NCBI GenBank assembly: GCA_937863195.1 | Contig: CALMET010000159.1 | Coordinates: forward strand, 1-7,141 | Source: an uncultured bacterium | GTDB lineage: Bacteria; Patescibacteria; ABY1; SG8-24; 2-12-FULL-60-25 | Reading direction: 5' to 3' | DNA length: 7,141 bases | Notes under the pieces: generated by a model | What the model saw: the letters and a program-made list of their open reading frames with translations, nothing else | Databases searched by the model: none | What the model was told of the DNA's origin: nothing | Part shown: positions 1 through 5,172 of the stretch, in pieces | Layout: each line of letters starts with the position of its first letter | Position numbering within the stretch: position 1 is the first letter of the stretch | Made by a program: the position numbers and the translations under genes

Positions 1-488
1 TCTTGTTGGATGGTTACCGTGTCTAATGCCAAAAATCTAATCGGAACTAAGCGCGAACGAATGGTGCCCATCACACGCTCTTCACGATCCGTCGTACACA
101 AAAACACCACGCCCTTTGGTGGTTCTTCAATGAGCTTCAATAAACTGTTGGCGGATTCTTCATTCAAACGATCGATGTCTTCAATAACAACAACTTGATG
201 ACCGCCTTTGGCTGACGTGAGTGATAAGCGCGCGATGAGATCACGTGCTTGTTTTACTTTAATTTCTTTTGCGCCTTCTTCACGCGCCAGCACCAAAAAA
301 TCCGGGTGGTGTTGGACGGCGTCGACATCGTCCAAACGCAATAACTCGGCCGCAACATGTCGCGTGATAAAGCGCTTGCCCGAACCGCGCATCCCTAAAA
401 AAAGATAGCCGTTCGAAGGCTGTATCGCGATACGTTTAAGCACGCGCATTAATTCAGGTCGCGTCACGACTTGCTGCCATGGTTGCAT
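1..488 (-). CDS. holB: DNA polymerase III delta prime subunit, N-terminal part (C-terminus beyond the left edge)
   Basis: Clamp-loader AAA+ subunit that helps load the sliding clamp during replication. The 162 visible residues read MQPWQQVVTRPEL..., with a P-loop GMRGSGKR at 32-39, an HPDF motif at 61-64, a Walker B-like VVVIED at 99-104 followed by IDRLNEESANSLLKLIEEPP, and a sensor-type IRSRL at 143-147. That order is typical of delta prime and gamma/tau. I prefer delta prime because the P-loop Lys is followed by Arg rather than Ser/Thr, as expected for a subunit that does not hydrolyse ATP, and SRL replaces the SRC of gamma/tau. No Cys lies between the P-loop and Walker B, so the usual zinc module is missing. 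No clear Shine-Dalgarno precedes the ATG. The frame stays open to a GTG at 548, which has AGGGGG 8 bases upstream, so a start 20 codons longer is possible. Codons are richer in A/T than in the other genes here. Confidence 0.87.
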   Translation of the reverse strand, partial: MQPWQQVVTRPELMRVLKRIAIQPSNGYLFLGMRGSGKRFITRHVAAELLRLDDVDAVQHHPDFLVLAREEGAKEIKVKQARDLIARLSLTSAKGGHQVVVIEDIDRLNEESANSLLKLIEEPPKGVVFLCTTDREERVMGTIRSRLVPIRFLALDTVTIQQ

Positions 489-555
489 GTGGTGAGTGTG
501 CGGTTTGAGTAAAAGGGCGTCAAACCACAGTATCTCGCCCCTTCGCACCTTCGTA

Positions 556-637
556 CCCCCTACCCCCGCCTGTCATATAAATTGTGTTTAAGGTATATGC
601 CAGGCGACCCCTTCCCACATTTGTGGAAGGGGTTTTT
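556..637 (+). repeat. C-rich structured repeat, copy 1
   Basis: Order: conserved CCCCCTACCCCC (556-567), then a stem CGCCTG/CAGGCG (567-572 with 601-606) extended after one mismatch by CATATA/TATATG (574-579 with 594-599), loop 580-593, then conserved ACCCCTTCCCACAT and a second hairpin CCCCTTCC/GGAAGGGG (608-615 with 625-632) followed by TTTTT. Copies 2 and 3 have the same two conserved blocks with a different but still paired first stem. This copy ends like a small RNA gene with an intrinsic terminator on the plus strand, but I see no convincing plus-strand promoter before it. Its role is unknown. Confidence 0.8.
608..637 (+). terminator. Terminator-like hairpin at the 3' end of repeat copy 1
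   Basis: An 8-bp G/C-rich stem (608-615 with 625-632), partly extended by ACA/TGT in the loop, is followed directly by five T on the plus strand. No plus-strand gene precedes it, so if it acts as a terminator its likely client is a transcript of the repeat itself. The equivalent hairpin in copy 2 lacks the T run, so the stem rather than termination is what the copies share. Confidence 0.5.
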
Positions 638-721
638 CTGATCCTTGAATTTGAGCTGACCTAACTGCGGCTTCATACTAATTTTGAGTATCACTTCTAA
701 CTATTCAAAAGCTATCACTAA

Positions 722-798
722 CCCCTTCCGCAAATGTGGGAAGGGGTCGGTAGACACATACCAAATGCACAATACATGTGGATACCGGGGGTAGGGGG
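722..798 (-). repeat. C-rich structured repeat, copy 2 (inverted relative to copy 1)
   Basis: Read on the minus strand: CCCCCTACCCCC (798-787), stem CGGTA/TACCG (787-783 with 752-748), symmetric TC/TC internal loop, second stem CACAT/ATGTG (780-776 with 759-755), 16-base loop, then ACCCCTTCCCACATTTGC and the closing hairpin CCCCTTCC/GGAAGGGG (746-739 with 729-722). The variable stem differs in sequence from copy 1 but sits in the same register. GGGG is followed by TTAGTGATAG instead of a T run. The copy lies just downstream of gene D's terminator, and about 90 bases separate its closing hairpin from that of copy 1. Confidence 0.8.
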
Positions 799-826
799 CT
801 GCGCGGGGCGGAGGTAGCGAGGTACG

Positions 827-853
827 AAAAAAGCTCCACCCGAAGGTAGAGCT
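827..853 (-). terminator. Intrinsic terminator of gene D
   Basis: On the minus strand the stem AGCTCTACC (853-845) and GGTGGAGCT (840-832) pair over nine positions with one T-G wobble, closed by a TTCG tetraloop. TTTTTT follows, formed by the last stem base and 831-827. It lies 22 bases past the gene D stop. This is a textbook rho-independent terminator, and the wobble pairs only in minus-strand RNA. Confidence 0.92.
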
Positions 854-875
854 TATTCAGAGATGCGCACCGAAG

Positions 876-2189
876 TTACGGCGCGCGCAACCGCATGCCA
901 CCGAAGGTGATCATGAAGCCGGGGTCGAAGAGACATTGCTCTCCCGCGTCGAGGCGGCGGTCTGCATGGCAGCCGACACCGAGCATGGCACTCGCCATAA
1001 CGAACGGCGACCAACCGTTCTCGCGCCAGAGGTAGCCGACGTCGAGGCGCAGGCCGCGTTGGCGCAATTGGTACCAGGTACCGTTTTGCTCCGCGAGCTC
1101 GCCGTTACCGGAGTAACGGTGACCGAAGTGAAGGTTCGCACCCAGCAACAGATGCCGGGCAGCGACGCCGAGCACTCCGATGCGATAGTGCACCTGCCCA
1201 AGAACGGGCACATGCTCACCATCCCTCAAACCCGCACCAGCATCAACGACGCCAGCGAGATAGAAGTGATTAGCAAGCCGGATCGTGAGACCCAGACCGA
1301 AACCAACGAACCTCGGTGACTTCGAACCGTCATGCGCCACCAGCTGGTAGCGCGACATCGCATAGGTCGCCTCGATGATGAGGCCGATACGGTCACCGGT
1401 CAGGCCGCTGCTAGAGCGCGTGCCTCGAGAGACGCGACGCTCACCTTGCGGGATCTGTACCCTTCGACGCGTTTCAGGCGTCGGGGCCGTCTCCAGACAG
1501 GTAACGGTCTCGGTTCTGCCATTGATGGTGAACTCGTAGCTTTGCCCTGTTCGACATGCCTGGACATACCACACCTCACGAAGCGCATTATGCAACTCCG
1601 CAATGGTCTGAATGTCCCTCTGGGTGAGTTGCGTGTCGATCCGTACCAATGCACGGCGCAAATCCTCGATCTCGGCACGAAGGGCCGCATCGTCTTGTGA
1701 AGGACGAGGCTCGACAGCCGGAGCTGTTGCCGTAGGCGCCGGCGTTTGAGCAGGCACCGTCGTACGCAGCAGATCACGCACTTCACGCATCAGAGCTTCA
1801 CGCTCTGCAGCGGTCAGCTCTCGAGACGGAGCGGGTGCAACGGCGACAGCCTGCCGAGGCTGAGCACGCGGGCGAACCCGCGGACGAGGCCTTGGCGTCG
1901 GCGCAGGGGCCGGCGTCACGGTCGGCGATGACGGCTGCGGACACGTAGTCCTGCCATCCATGAAGGCGCGAGCCATTCGCACCAGCTCCTGATCACCTCC
2001 GCATTCGGGGCGCTGCTCGAGACAAGCGGTAAGTGCCTGCTCATCGTGACAGCTCGCCCCGAGCTGCTGCTCGCAAGCGAGCGCGCAGGTGTAAGCCAGC
2101 GAAGAGTCTGAAGAGCCTTGACCCGAGGCAGTCCCACTATGGGCCGCCCAAATCAGTACCATACTGACAACGATGAGACTGTTCTTCAT
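876..2189 (-). CDS. Gene D: secreted Cys-rich/coiled-coil protein with predicted C-terminal beta-barrel
   Basis: 437 residues, family not recognised. Residues 1-24 form a Sec signal peptide, with cleavage likely near TASG-QG. Residues 30-83 hold six Cys (35, 39, 47, 56, 63, 83), suggesting a small disulfide-bonded domain. A Pro/Ala/Arg-rich linker (84-121) leads to a charged helix (124-143), a second Pro/Ala linker, and a heptad-like helix AALRAEIEDLRRAL around 168-205. Residues 262-437 alternate hydrophobic and polar positions with Gly and aromatics (GFGLGLTIRL, LLLGANLHFGH, LRLDVGYLW), like an outer-membrane barrel. A periplasmic coiled coil plus barrel would suit an envelope-anchoring protein, but that is inference. 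I chose the ATG at 2189 because AAGGAGG lies five bases before it and the signal peptide follows directly. The frame is open to 2312 without such support. It has its own terminator and a promoter candidate. Confidence 0.88.
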   Translation of the reverse strand: MKNSLIVVSMVLIWAAHSGTASGQGSSDSSLAYTCALACEQQLGASCHDEQALTACLEQRPECGGDQELVRMARAFMDGRTTCPQPSSPTVTPAPAPTPRPRPRVRPRAQPRQAVAVAPAPSRELTAAEREALMREVRDLLRTTVPAQTPAPTATAPAVEPRPSQDDAALRAEIEDLRRALVRIDTQLTQRDIQTIAELHNALREVWYVQACRTGQSYEFTINGRTETVTCLETAPTPETRRRVQIPQGERRVSRGTRSSSGLTGDRIGLIIEATYAMSRYQLVAHDGSKSPRFVGFGLGLTIRLANHFYLAGVVDAGAGLRDGEHVPVLGQVHYRIGVLGVAARHLLLGANLHFGHRYSGNGELAEQNGTWYQLRQRGLRLDVGYLWRENGWSPFVMASAMLGVGCHADRRLDAGEQCLFDPGFMITFGGMRLRAP

Positions 2190-2303
2190 CGTATCCTCCT
2201 TGTGCAAGGTGCGGCCCATCCGCAACCTAATTCGCCCGACATGCTTGCCATCGGAGGAGGCCGACAAACAAGCCGAGCGAATAAGGGTGCGGTGGACGTT
2301 GCT

Positions 2304-2332
2304 CTTTACCATTAAAATAGCTGTTTTGTCAA
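2304..2332 (-). promoter_or_regulatory. Promoter candidate for gene D, with a CAGCT motif in the spacer
   Basis: A perfect -35 TTGACA (2332-2327) is followed after 17 bases by GTAAAG or after 18 by TAAAGA, a weak -10. The spacer contains AAACAGCTATTTTA, nearly the same as the palindrome AAACAGCTGTTT upstream of gene C. A repressor bound there would block the promoter, but this is inference. The resulting leader would be about 105 bases. Confidence 0.55.
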
Positions 2333-2343
2333 CCCCTCCCTAG

Positions 2344-2470
2344 CCACCTCTCGCCTCTCAAACCTCCCTTTCCCTCCGCATAGCGAAGGGTGACACTTCA
2401 GGGCTTCAGTTTCAGAGCGAGGCGTACCTCTTCGTTCACACGGAGAGGTAAGGAGAGGTTTGAGAGGTGG
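2344..2470. repeat. Large imperfect inverted repeat between genes C and D
   Basis: The left arm (2344-2378) carries CCACCTCT, then CTCTCAAACCTC and CTTTCCCTCCG. The right arm (2441-2470) read in reverse complement gives CCACCTCTCAAACCTC, then TCCTTACCTCTCCG. They match over about 26 positions with a few single-base gaps and substitutions, plus a 7-base insertion in the left arm. The 62 bases between the arms show no gene. It lies between the terminator of gene C and the promoter of gene D. It could be a relic of a small non-coding mobile element or a large RNA hairpin. No direct target duplication is evident. Confidence 0.65.
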
Positions 2471-2500
2471 ATGGTCTGCCTAGTTATTTTAGACAAATTG

Positions 2501-2531
2501 AAAAGCCCCACCAATCAGAGATCGGTGGGGC
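2501..2531 (-). terminator. Intrinsic terminator of gene C
   Basis: On the minus strand GCCCCACC (2531-2524) pairs with GGTGGGGC (2512-2505). Three more pairs, GAT with ATT, lengthen the stem to 11 bp around a CTCTG loop, and TTTTC follows. It sits 46 bases past the gene C stop codon. The T run is short but the stem is strong. Confidence 0.85.
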
Positions 2532-2577
2532 CAGTCTTGTTTGTCGCAGAGCTCAGAGAGCTCAATGCGACACGTTG

Positions 2578-3216
2578 TCAGCGAACCTGCATGCGGCAGG
2601 CTGCGAGTGTGTGGGTGGGATCCGTCACGCCGACCGTACCCGCCGAGGCGGTGATCGACTTGAATAGATTCCATCCCTCCGCGGTGCTGGTGAGCACGCA
2701 TGCCGTGCCGTTCGGGGCGGCGGTGTGCGCGATGTTCAGACCGCTACCGTCTGCCATGCTGTGGCAGAGGCGGATCGACGCACCCGTGTTGCGGGGCACG
2801 CCGGTCGCCGTGGCGGTGAGGCCGTCGGCGCTGATCGTGACGGCGGTGCCGGCGATCGCGGTGACGGAGTTCGGGGCCACGACCACCGGCTTCGAGCAGT
2901 CCAGGGGACCGCTCATGCCGGTGACGACGATCTTGCGACCGTCGTTGATGACGGCGGTGACCGTCACGGTGGTGGGGGTGCCCGCGTCGTCGGGCGTCAT
3001 GCCGGCGTCGTCGACACCAGCGTCGTCGTCGCACTCGCCGGTAGAGTCACCGGTGTGCGGATCGAAGCAGATGGGGCCGGCATCGGGCGTCATCGCGTCG
3101 GAGTTCATCATCCCTCCATCGGAGTTGTTCTCCAGCGGAGGAAGAGGGTCACAGCCGGTGAGGGCCACGATGAGCGAGAACACAGAAACGAACCGCTTGC
3201 CACTGAACTGAGTCAT
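2578..3216 (-). CDS. Gene C: small lipoprotein with Asp-rich linker and beta-rich domain
   Basis: 212 residues, family not recognised. The start is the ATG at 3216, preceded by AAGGAGG with a 6-base gap; the frame runs open to 3345 without a better start. Residues 1-22 form a lipoprotein signal peptide (KR, hydrophobic core, LTGC with Cys22 as lipidation site). Residues 23-80 are a disordered, acidic linker with repeated DAG and DDAG units and NSDGG, common in lipoproteins of Myxococcota-like bacteria. Residues 83-212 look like a beta-sandwich (TTVTVTAVI, KIVVTGMSG, TAVTISADGLTATATGV) with Cys at 107, 151, 173 and 207 that could form two disulfides. Asp at position +2 after the Cys retains lipoproteins in the inner membrane of enterobacteria; whether that rule holds here is unknown. 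It has its own promoter and terminator. Confidence 0.87.
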   Translation of the reverse strand: MTQFSGKRFVSVFSLIVALTGCDPLPPLENNSDGGMMNSDAMTPDAGPICFDPHTGDSTGECDDDAGVDDAGMTPDDAGTPTTVTVTAVINDGRKIVVTGMSGPLDCSKPVVVAPNSVTAIAGTAVTISADGLTATATGVPRNTGASIRLCHSMADGSGLNIAHTAAPNGTACVLTSTAEGWNLFKSITASAGTVGVTDPTHTLAACRMQVR

Positions 3217-3234
3217 GATGCCCTCCTTAGGGCT

Positions 3235-3260
3235 ACGGTGATCTCGTACATGATCACCGT
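3235..3260 (-). promoter_or_regulatory. Leader hairpin directly upstream of the gene C ribosome binding site
   Basis: On the minus strand ACGGTGATC (3260-3252) and GATCACCGT (3243-3235) form a perfect 9-bp stem with an 8-base loop. It ends about 8 bases before AAGGAGG and 18 before the start codon. No T run follows, so it is not a terminator. It could protect the messenger or affect ribosome access. Confidence 0.65.
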
Positions 3261-3305
3261 GGAATTCTGAAAGAGCAGACGCCTGAACAGCCTTGTCCAT
3301 TTGTC

Positions 3306-3355
3306 TTCGTACGTATTGACAGTAAAACAGCTGTTTCACGCCCAATACCTACGAA
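3306..3355. promoter_or_regulatory. Nested dyad: palindrome AAACAGCTGTTT inside 13-base inverted arms
   Basis: The 12-base perfect palindrome (3325-3336) is centred exactly between inverted arms TTCGTACGTATTG (3306-3318) and CAATACCTACGAA (3343-3355), which pair at 12 of 13 positions. The element lies in the predicted 5' leader of gene C, about 15 bases past the likely transcription start. It could be a DNA operator, or an RNA stem-loop in the leader. A close relative of the core lies in the gene D promoter. Confidence 0.7.
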
Positions 3356-3377
3356 CACAGAACTCACTTGAAACTAT

Positions 3378-3406
3378 AGTGTACACCATTTAGTTGACAT
3401 TGTCAA
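3378..3406 (-). promoter_or_regulatory. Sigma-70 type promoter of gene C
   Basis: A -35 TTGACA (3406-3401) and a -10 TACACT (3383-3378) are separated by 17 bases. The -35 box is half of a palindrome, TTGACATTGTCAA, at 3394-3406, a possible operator. Transcription would start near 3371, giving a leader of about 155 bases that contains the nested dyad and the hairpin at 3235-3260. Confidence 0.8.
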
Positions 3407-3457
3407 GGTTTCTCACCTTTCCAACTATCGGACCACCACACTTGTGATGGGCTCATA

Positions 3458-3499
3458 GATGGGGGCAAGACTGAGTTTTTAAGCTCAGCCTCACCCATC
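3458..3499 (-). terminator. Second 3' hairpin after gene B
   Basis: On the minus strand GATGGG (3499-3494) pairs with CCCATC (3463-3458), and inside it GGCTGAG (3490-3484) pairs with CTCAGTC (3475-3469). The G-T wobble in the inner stem pairs only in minus-strand RNA, which fits a 3' untranslated structure of gene B. There is no T run, so it may stabilise or process the transcript rather than end it. Confidence 0.45.
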
Positions 3500-3511
3500 A
3501 GTTTGTCTCAA

Positions 3512-3529
3512 CCCCGACGTGCGTCGGGG
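3512..3529 (-). terminator. Hairpin just past the gene B stop
   Basis: CCCCGAC and GTCGGGG (3529-3523 with 3518-3512) form a 7-bp G/C stem with a 4-base loop, eight bases after the stop codon of gene B. The sequence after it, TTGAGACAAAC, is only weakly T-rich, so it is a possible weak terminator, perhaps acting together with the hairpin at 3458-3499. Confidence 0.5.
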
Positions 3530-3536
3530 GAGACGT

Positions 3537-4979
3537 TCAGATGCAGAGTGGCAGCCAACCTTCGGCCTGTTGGCCTCCGGTGACGTTGATGACCTTGTCG
3601 TTCGTGAGCGCTGCACCGTTGAGGGTGAAGACGAACCCGAGGTTCGACAAGTCGCTGCCAGACGCCGGCCAGCTACCGAACACCGTGCCGTAGGTCCACC
3701 AGTTCTGGACATTGCTTGCCAGAGCGGAGTGGTTCGTCACGTTGCAGAGCAACTGGGTGTGGACGTAGCCCTGCCAGGCCACGGACACGTATTCCTGCCA
3801 GAACGTTGCGTTCTGTGCCGACACGCGGGGGTTGCCCGCATTGTCGAACACGATGATCGCGCGGTTGGGGCAGGCGTTGGCGATCGCCTGCGGGATCTCG
3901 AAGCGGAGCGTTCCACCAGCGGGCGGCAGGCAGGCCGGCACGCAGGTATTGGTCGCGCTGTACGCGTTGTCGTCGCAGTCCGACGAGTTCGCGACATAGC
4001 CCGTAGGCTGACCGACCGAGACCTGAGTCCGACACGTGGCCGAGACCGACGTCTGACAGCCGAAGCCGTCGCCGTCTACATCCTGGTACCAGATGGTGCC
4101 AGTGCAGTTATTGGTCGGCGAAGGCGCGGCGTCGTTGCAGTCCGTGGAGTTCGCCACATAGCCCGTAGGCTGCGTGACGGAAACCTGCGTCATGCACGAG
4201 GCCGAGACCGACGTCTGACACCCGAAGGTGTCTCCGTCCGCGTCGCGGTACCAGGTCGTGCCCGTGGGACAGCCTTCATCGGTCTGTCCGTCACAGTCGT
4301 TGTCGAGGTTGTCGTTGCACGTTTCGGTGCCGGGGGTCACGATCGTCGCGTTGCACGAAACGTTGCCGTTGGTGCACTGCCAGACGCCGGAGCGCTGACA
4401 GACGCCGAGACCGAGCGAGCACTGCGATCCGACCCGGGGGTCGGTGCACATGATCGGGCACGACTCGTCGGTCTGACCGTCGCAGTCGTTGTCGAGGTTG
4501 TCATTGCAAACCTCGGTGCCGGGGGTACCGGCGACCGCACTGCAGCTCGCCGTCGCGGTGTTCGCGGGGCAGAGCCACTGACCGATCTGAGCGCAGGTAC
4601 CGACGCCAGCCGAGCAGCTCGACCCTTCGCGGGGGTCGGTGCACTCGATGCCGGTGTCGCATCCTTCGTCGACGTCGCCATCGCAGTTGTCGTCGATGCC
4701 GTTGTTGCAGAACTCGTCCGCACCGGGATTCACCGCGGTGTTGCGGTCGTTGCAGTCCCGGTCGTCGAAGTGACAGGCCGGCGCACCTTCGACGAAGATG
4801 GCACAGAAGCCGTCTCCATCGCAGTCGATACCGTCATCGATCTCGCCGTTGTCGTCGTTGTCGACGAAGTCGCAGATCTCGATGACCGGCGGCGGCACGA
4901 AGCCGTTGCCGTTGTCGAACGAGCAGCCGGTGAGGGCTACGATGATGAGCACTAGGAACTTCTTGTTGAAAATGTGCAT
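3537..4979 (-). CDS. Gene B: lipoprotein with repeated putative metal-binding (D-x-D-x-D-G) motifs
   Basis: 480 residues. The start is the ATG at 4979, with AGGAG six bases upstream; the frame is open to 5138 but only this start gives a signal peptide (MHIFNKKFLVLIIVALTGC, lipid on Cys19). Residues 36-107 hold acidic motifs such as DCDGDGFC and NNGIDDNCDGDVDEGC, matching the putative metal-binding motif family seen in many myxobacterial surface proteins. Residues 113-175 and 176-238 are two copies of a 63-residue unit, each beginning near CTDPR and ending CNDNLDNDCDGQTDE(S/G)C. Residues 241-294 and 295-348 are two copies of a 54-residue unit with DxDGDxFGCQTSVSA. Calcium is the likely ligand by analogy with such loops. 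Residues 349-480, ending EGWLPLCI, form an unrecognised Trp/Asn-rich domain. Probably a surface-exposed, metal-stabilised stalk with a terminal domain; its target is unknown. Confidence 0.92.
   Translation of the reverse strand: MHIFNKKFLVLIIVALTGCSFDNGNGFVPPPVIEICDFVDNDDNGEIDDGIDCDGDGFCAIFVEGAPACHFDDRDCNDRNTAVNPGADEFCNNGIDDNCDGDVDEGCDTGIECTDPREGSSCSAGVGTCAQIGQWLCPANTATASCSAVAGTPGTEVCNDNLDNDCDGQTDESCPIMCTDPRVGSQCSLGLGVCQRSGVWQCTNGNVSCNATIVTPGTETCNDNLDNDCDGQTDEGCPTGTTWYRDADGDTFGCQTSVSASCMTQVSVTQPTGYVANSTDCNDAAPSPTNNCTGTIWYQDVDGDGFGCQTSVSATCRTQVSVGQPTGYVANSSDCDDNAYSATNTCVPACLPPAGGTLRFEIPQAIANACPNRAIIVFDNAGNPRVSAQNATFWQEYVSVAWQGYVHTQLLCNVTNHSALASNVQNWWTYGTVFGSWPASGSDLSNLGFVFTLNGAALTNDKVINVTGGQQAEGWLPLCI
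3936..4259 (-). repeat. Two 162-bp tandem repeats inside gene B
   Basis: The two copies encode residues 241-294 and 295-348. They remain alike at nucleotide level: for example gccgagaccgacgtctgaca occurs at 4039 and again at 4201, and catagcccgtaggctg occurs in both. The period of 54 codons keeps the frame. Such similarity points to fairly recent duplication and would allow copy-number change by recombination. Confidence 0.88.
4266..4643 (-). repeat. Two 189-bp tandem repeats inside gene B
   Basis: Copies encode residues 113-175 and 176-238, a 63-codon period. The strongest similarity is the part encoding CNDNLDNDCDGQTDE, which occurs at about 4282 and 4471 on the plus strand with nearly the same bases. 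The rest of the unit has diverged more than in the 162-bp pair, so it is probably older. Confidence 0.8.
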
Positions 4980-5018
4980 GACTGACTCCTCCCCCACTAC
5001 CCGCGAGGGATTATGGGG
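4980..5018 (-). promoter_or_regulatory. Gene B leader box (GGGTAGTGGGGGA plus GTCAGT before ATG)
   Basis: Minus-strand leader: CCCTCGCGGGTAGTGGGGG, then AGGAG, GTCAGTC and ATG. The block GGGTAGTGGGGGA (5002-4990) recurs exactly in the leader of gene A at 6647-6635. GTGGGG (4997-4992) can pair with CCCCAT (5018-5013), and CCC with GGG inside. The ribosome binding site is directly next to the G-rich block, so pairing there could control translation. Confidence 0.65.
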
Positions 5019-5070
5019 ATAATGACGTCGAGAGAATGCGAAACGCTGTATTGCTACTAACGAACTCTCC

Positions 5071-5104
5071 CATACTTCATGACAATGCTTTGTCAGGAAG
5101 TATG
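5071..5104. promoter_or_regulatory. 34-base inverted repeat with weak promoter candidate for gene B
   Basis: CATACTTC and TGACAA pair with TTGTCA and GAAGTATG around a 4-base centre, with one mismatch between the two stem parts. On the minus strand it contains CTGACA (5096-5091), 16 bases, then TATGGG (5074-5069), a weak -35/-10 pair that could drive gene B from inside a dyad. It may equally be only a 3' structure of gene A. No better promoter is visible between genes A and B. Confidence 0.5.
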
Positions 5105-5108
5105 GAAG

Positions 5109-5136
5109 GAGAAGCATGGAGTGAACCACGCTTCTC
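5109..5136 (-). terminator. 3' hairpin after gene A, possible terminator
   Basis: On the minus strand GAGAAGCGTGG (5136-5126) and CCATGCTTCTC (5119-5109) form an 11-bp stem with one G-T wobble and a 6-base loop, 37 bases past the gene A stop. CTTCC follows rather than a T run. The wobble is a mismatch on the other strand, which fits a gene A transcript. Termination may be partial, allowing some read-through into gene B. Confidence 0.55.
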
Positions 5137-5172
5137 ACTTAGACCCACAGTGTTGCAAAGAACGCTTACAGG

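Noticed and set aside
489..530. Promoter for holB (TTGACG, 17 bases, CACACT)
   Set aside because: The -10 matches only half of the consensus and would place the start of transcription essentially at the ATG. Too weak to annotate.
608..637. Terminator of gene D or a bidirectional terminator
   Set aside because: Gene D reads on the minus strand, where this hairpin is followed by TCGCC and not by a T run. Gene D already has a good terminator at 827-853.
550..828. CRISPR-like repeat arrangement
   Set aside because: Only two copies occur here, in opposite orientation and with no regular spacers. The variable part is self-complementary, so it is a stem rather than a spacer.
2190..2312. Upstream in-frame start for gene D (and similarly for genes B and C)
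   Set aside because: The extended N-termini would bury the signal peptides internally and lack a ribosome site, whereas the internal ATGs have AAGGAGG or AGGAG at proper spacing. The extensions also cover the promoter or leader structures.
2390..3270. Plus-strand open frames opposite gene C and its flank
   Set aside because: They have no ribosome binding site or recognisable protein features, and they cross the gene C terminator and leader, which are well supported on the other strand.
3519..4955. Long open frame on the plus strand opposite gene B
   Set aside because: It mirrors gene B almost completely. Its translation is Arg/Val/Asp-rich without domain features, there is no good ribosome site, and gene B has a lipoprotein signal and recognisable repeats. 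It is a by-product of repetitive GC-rich codons.
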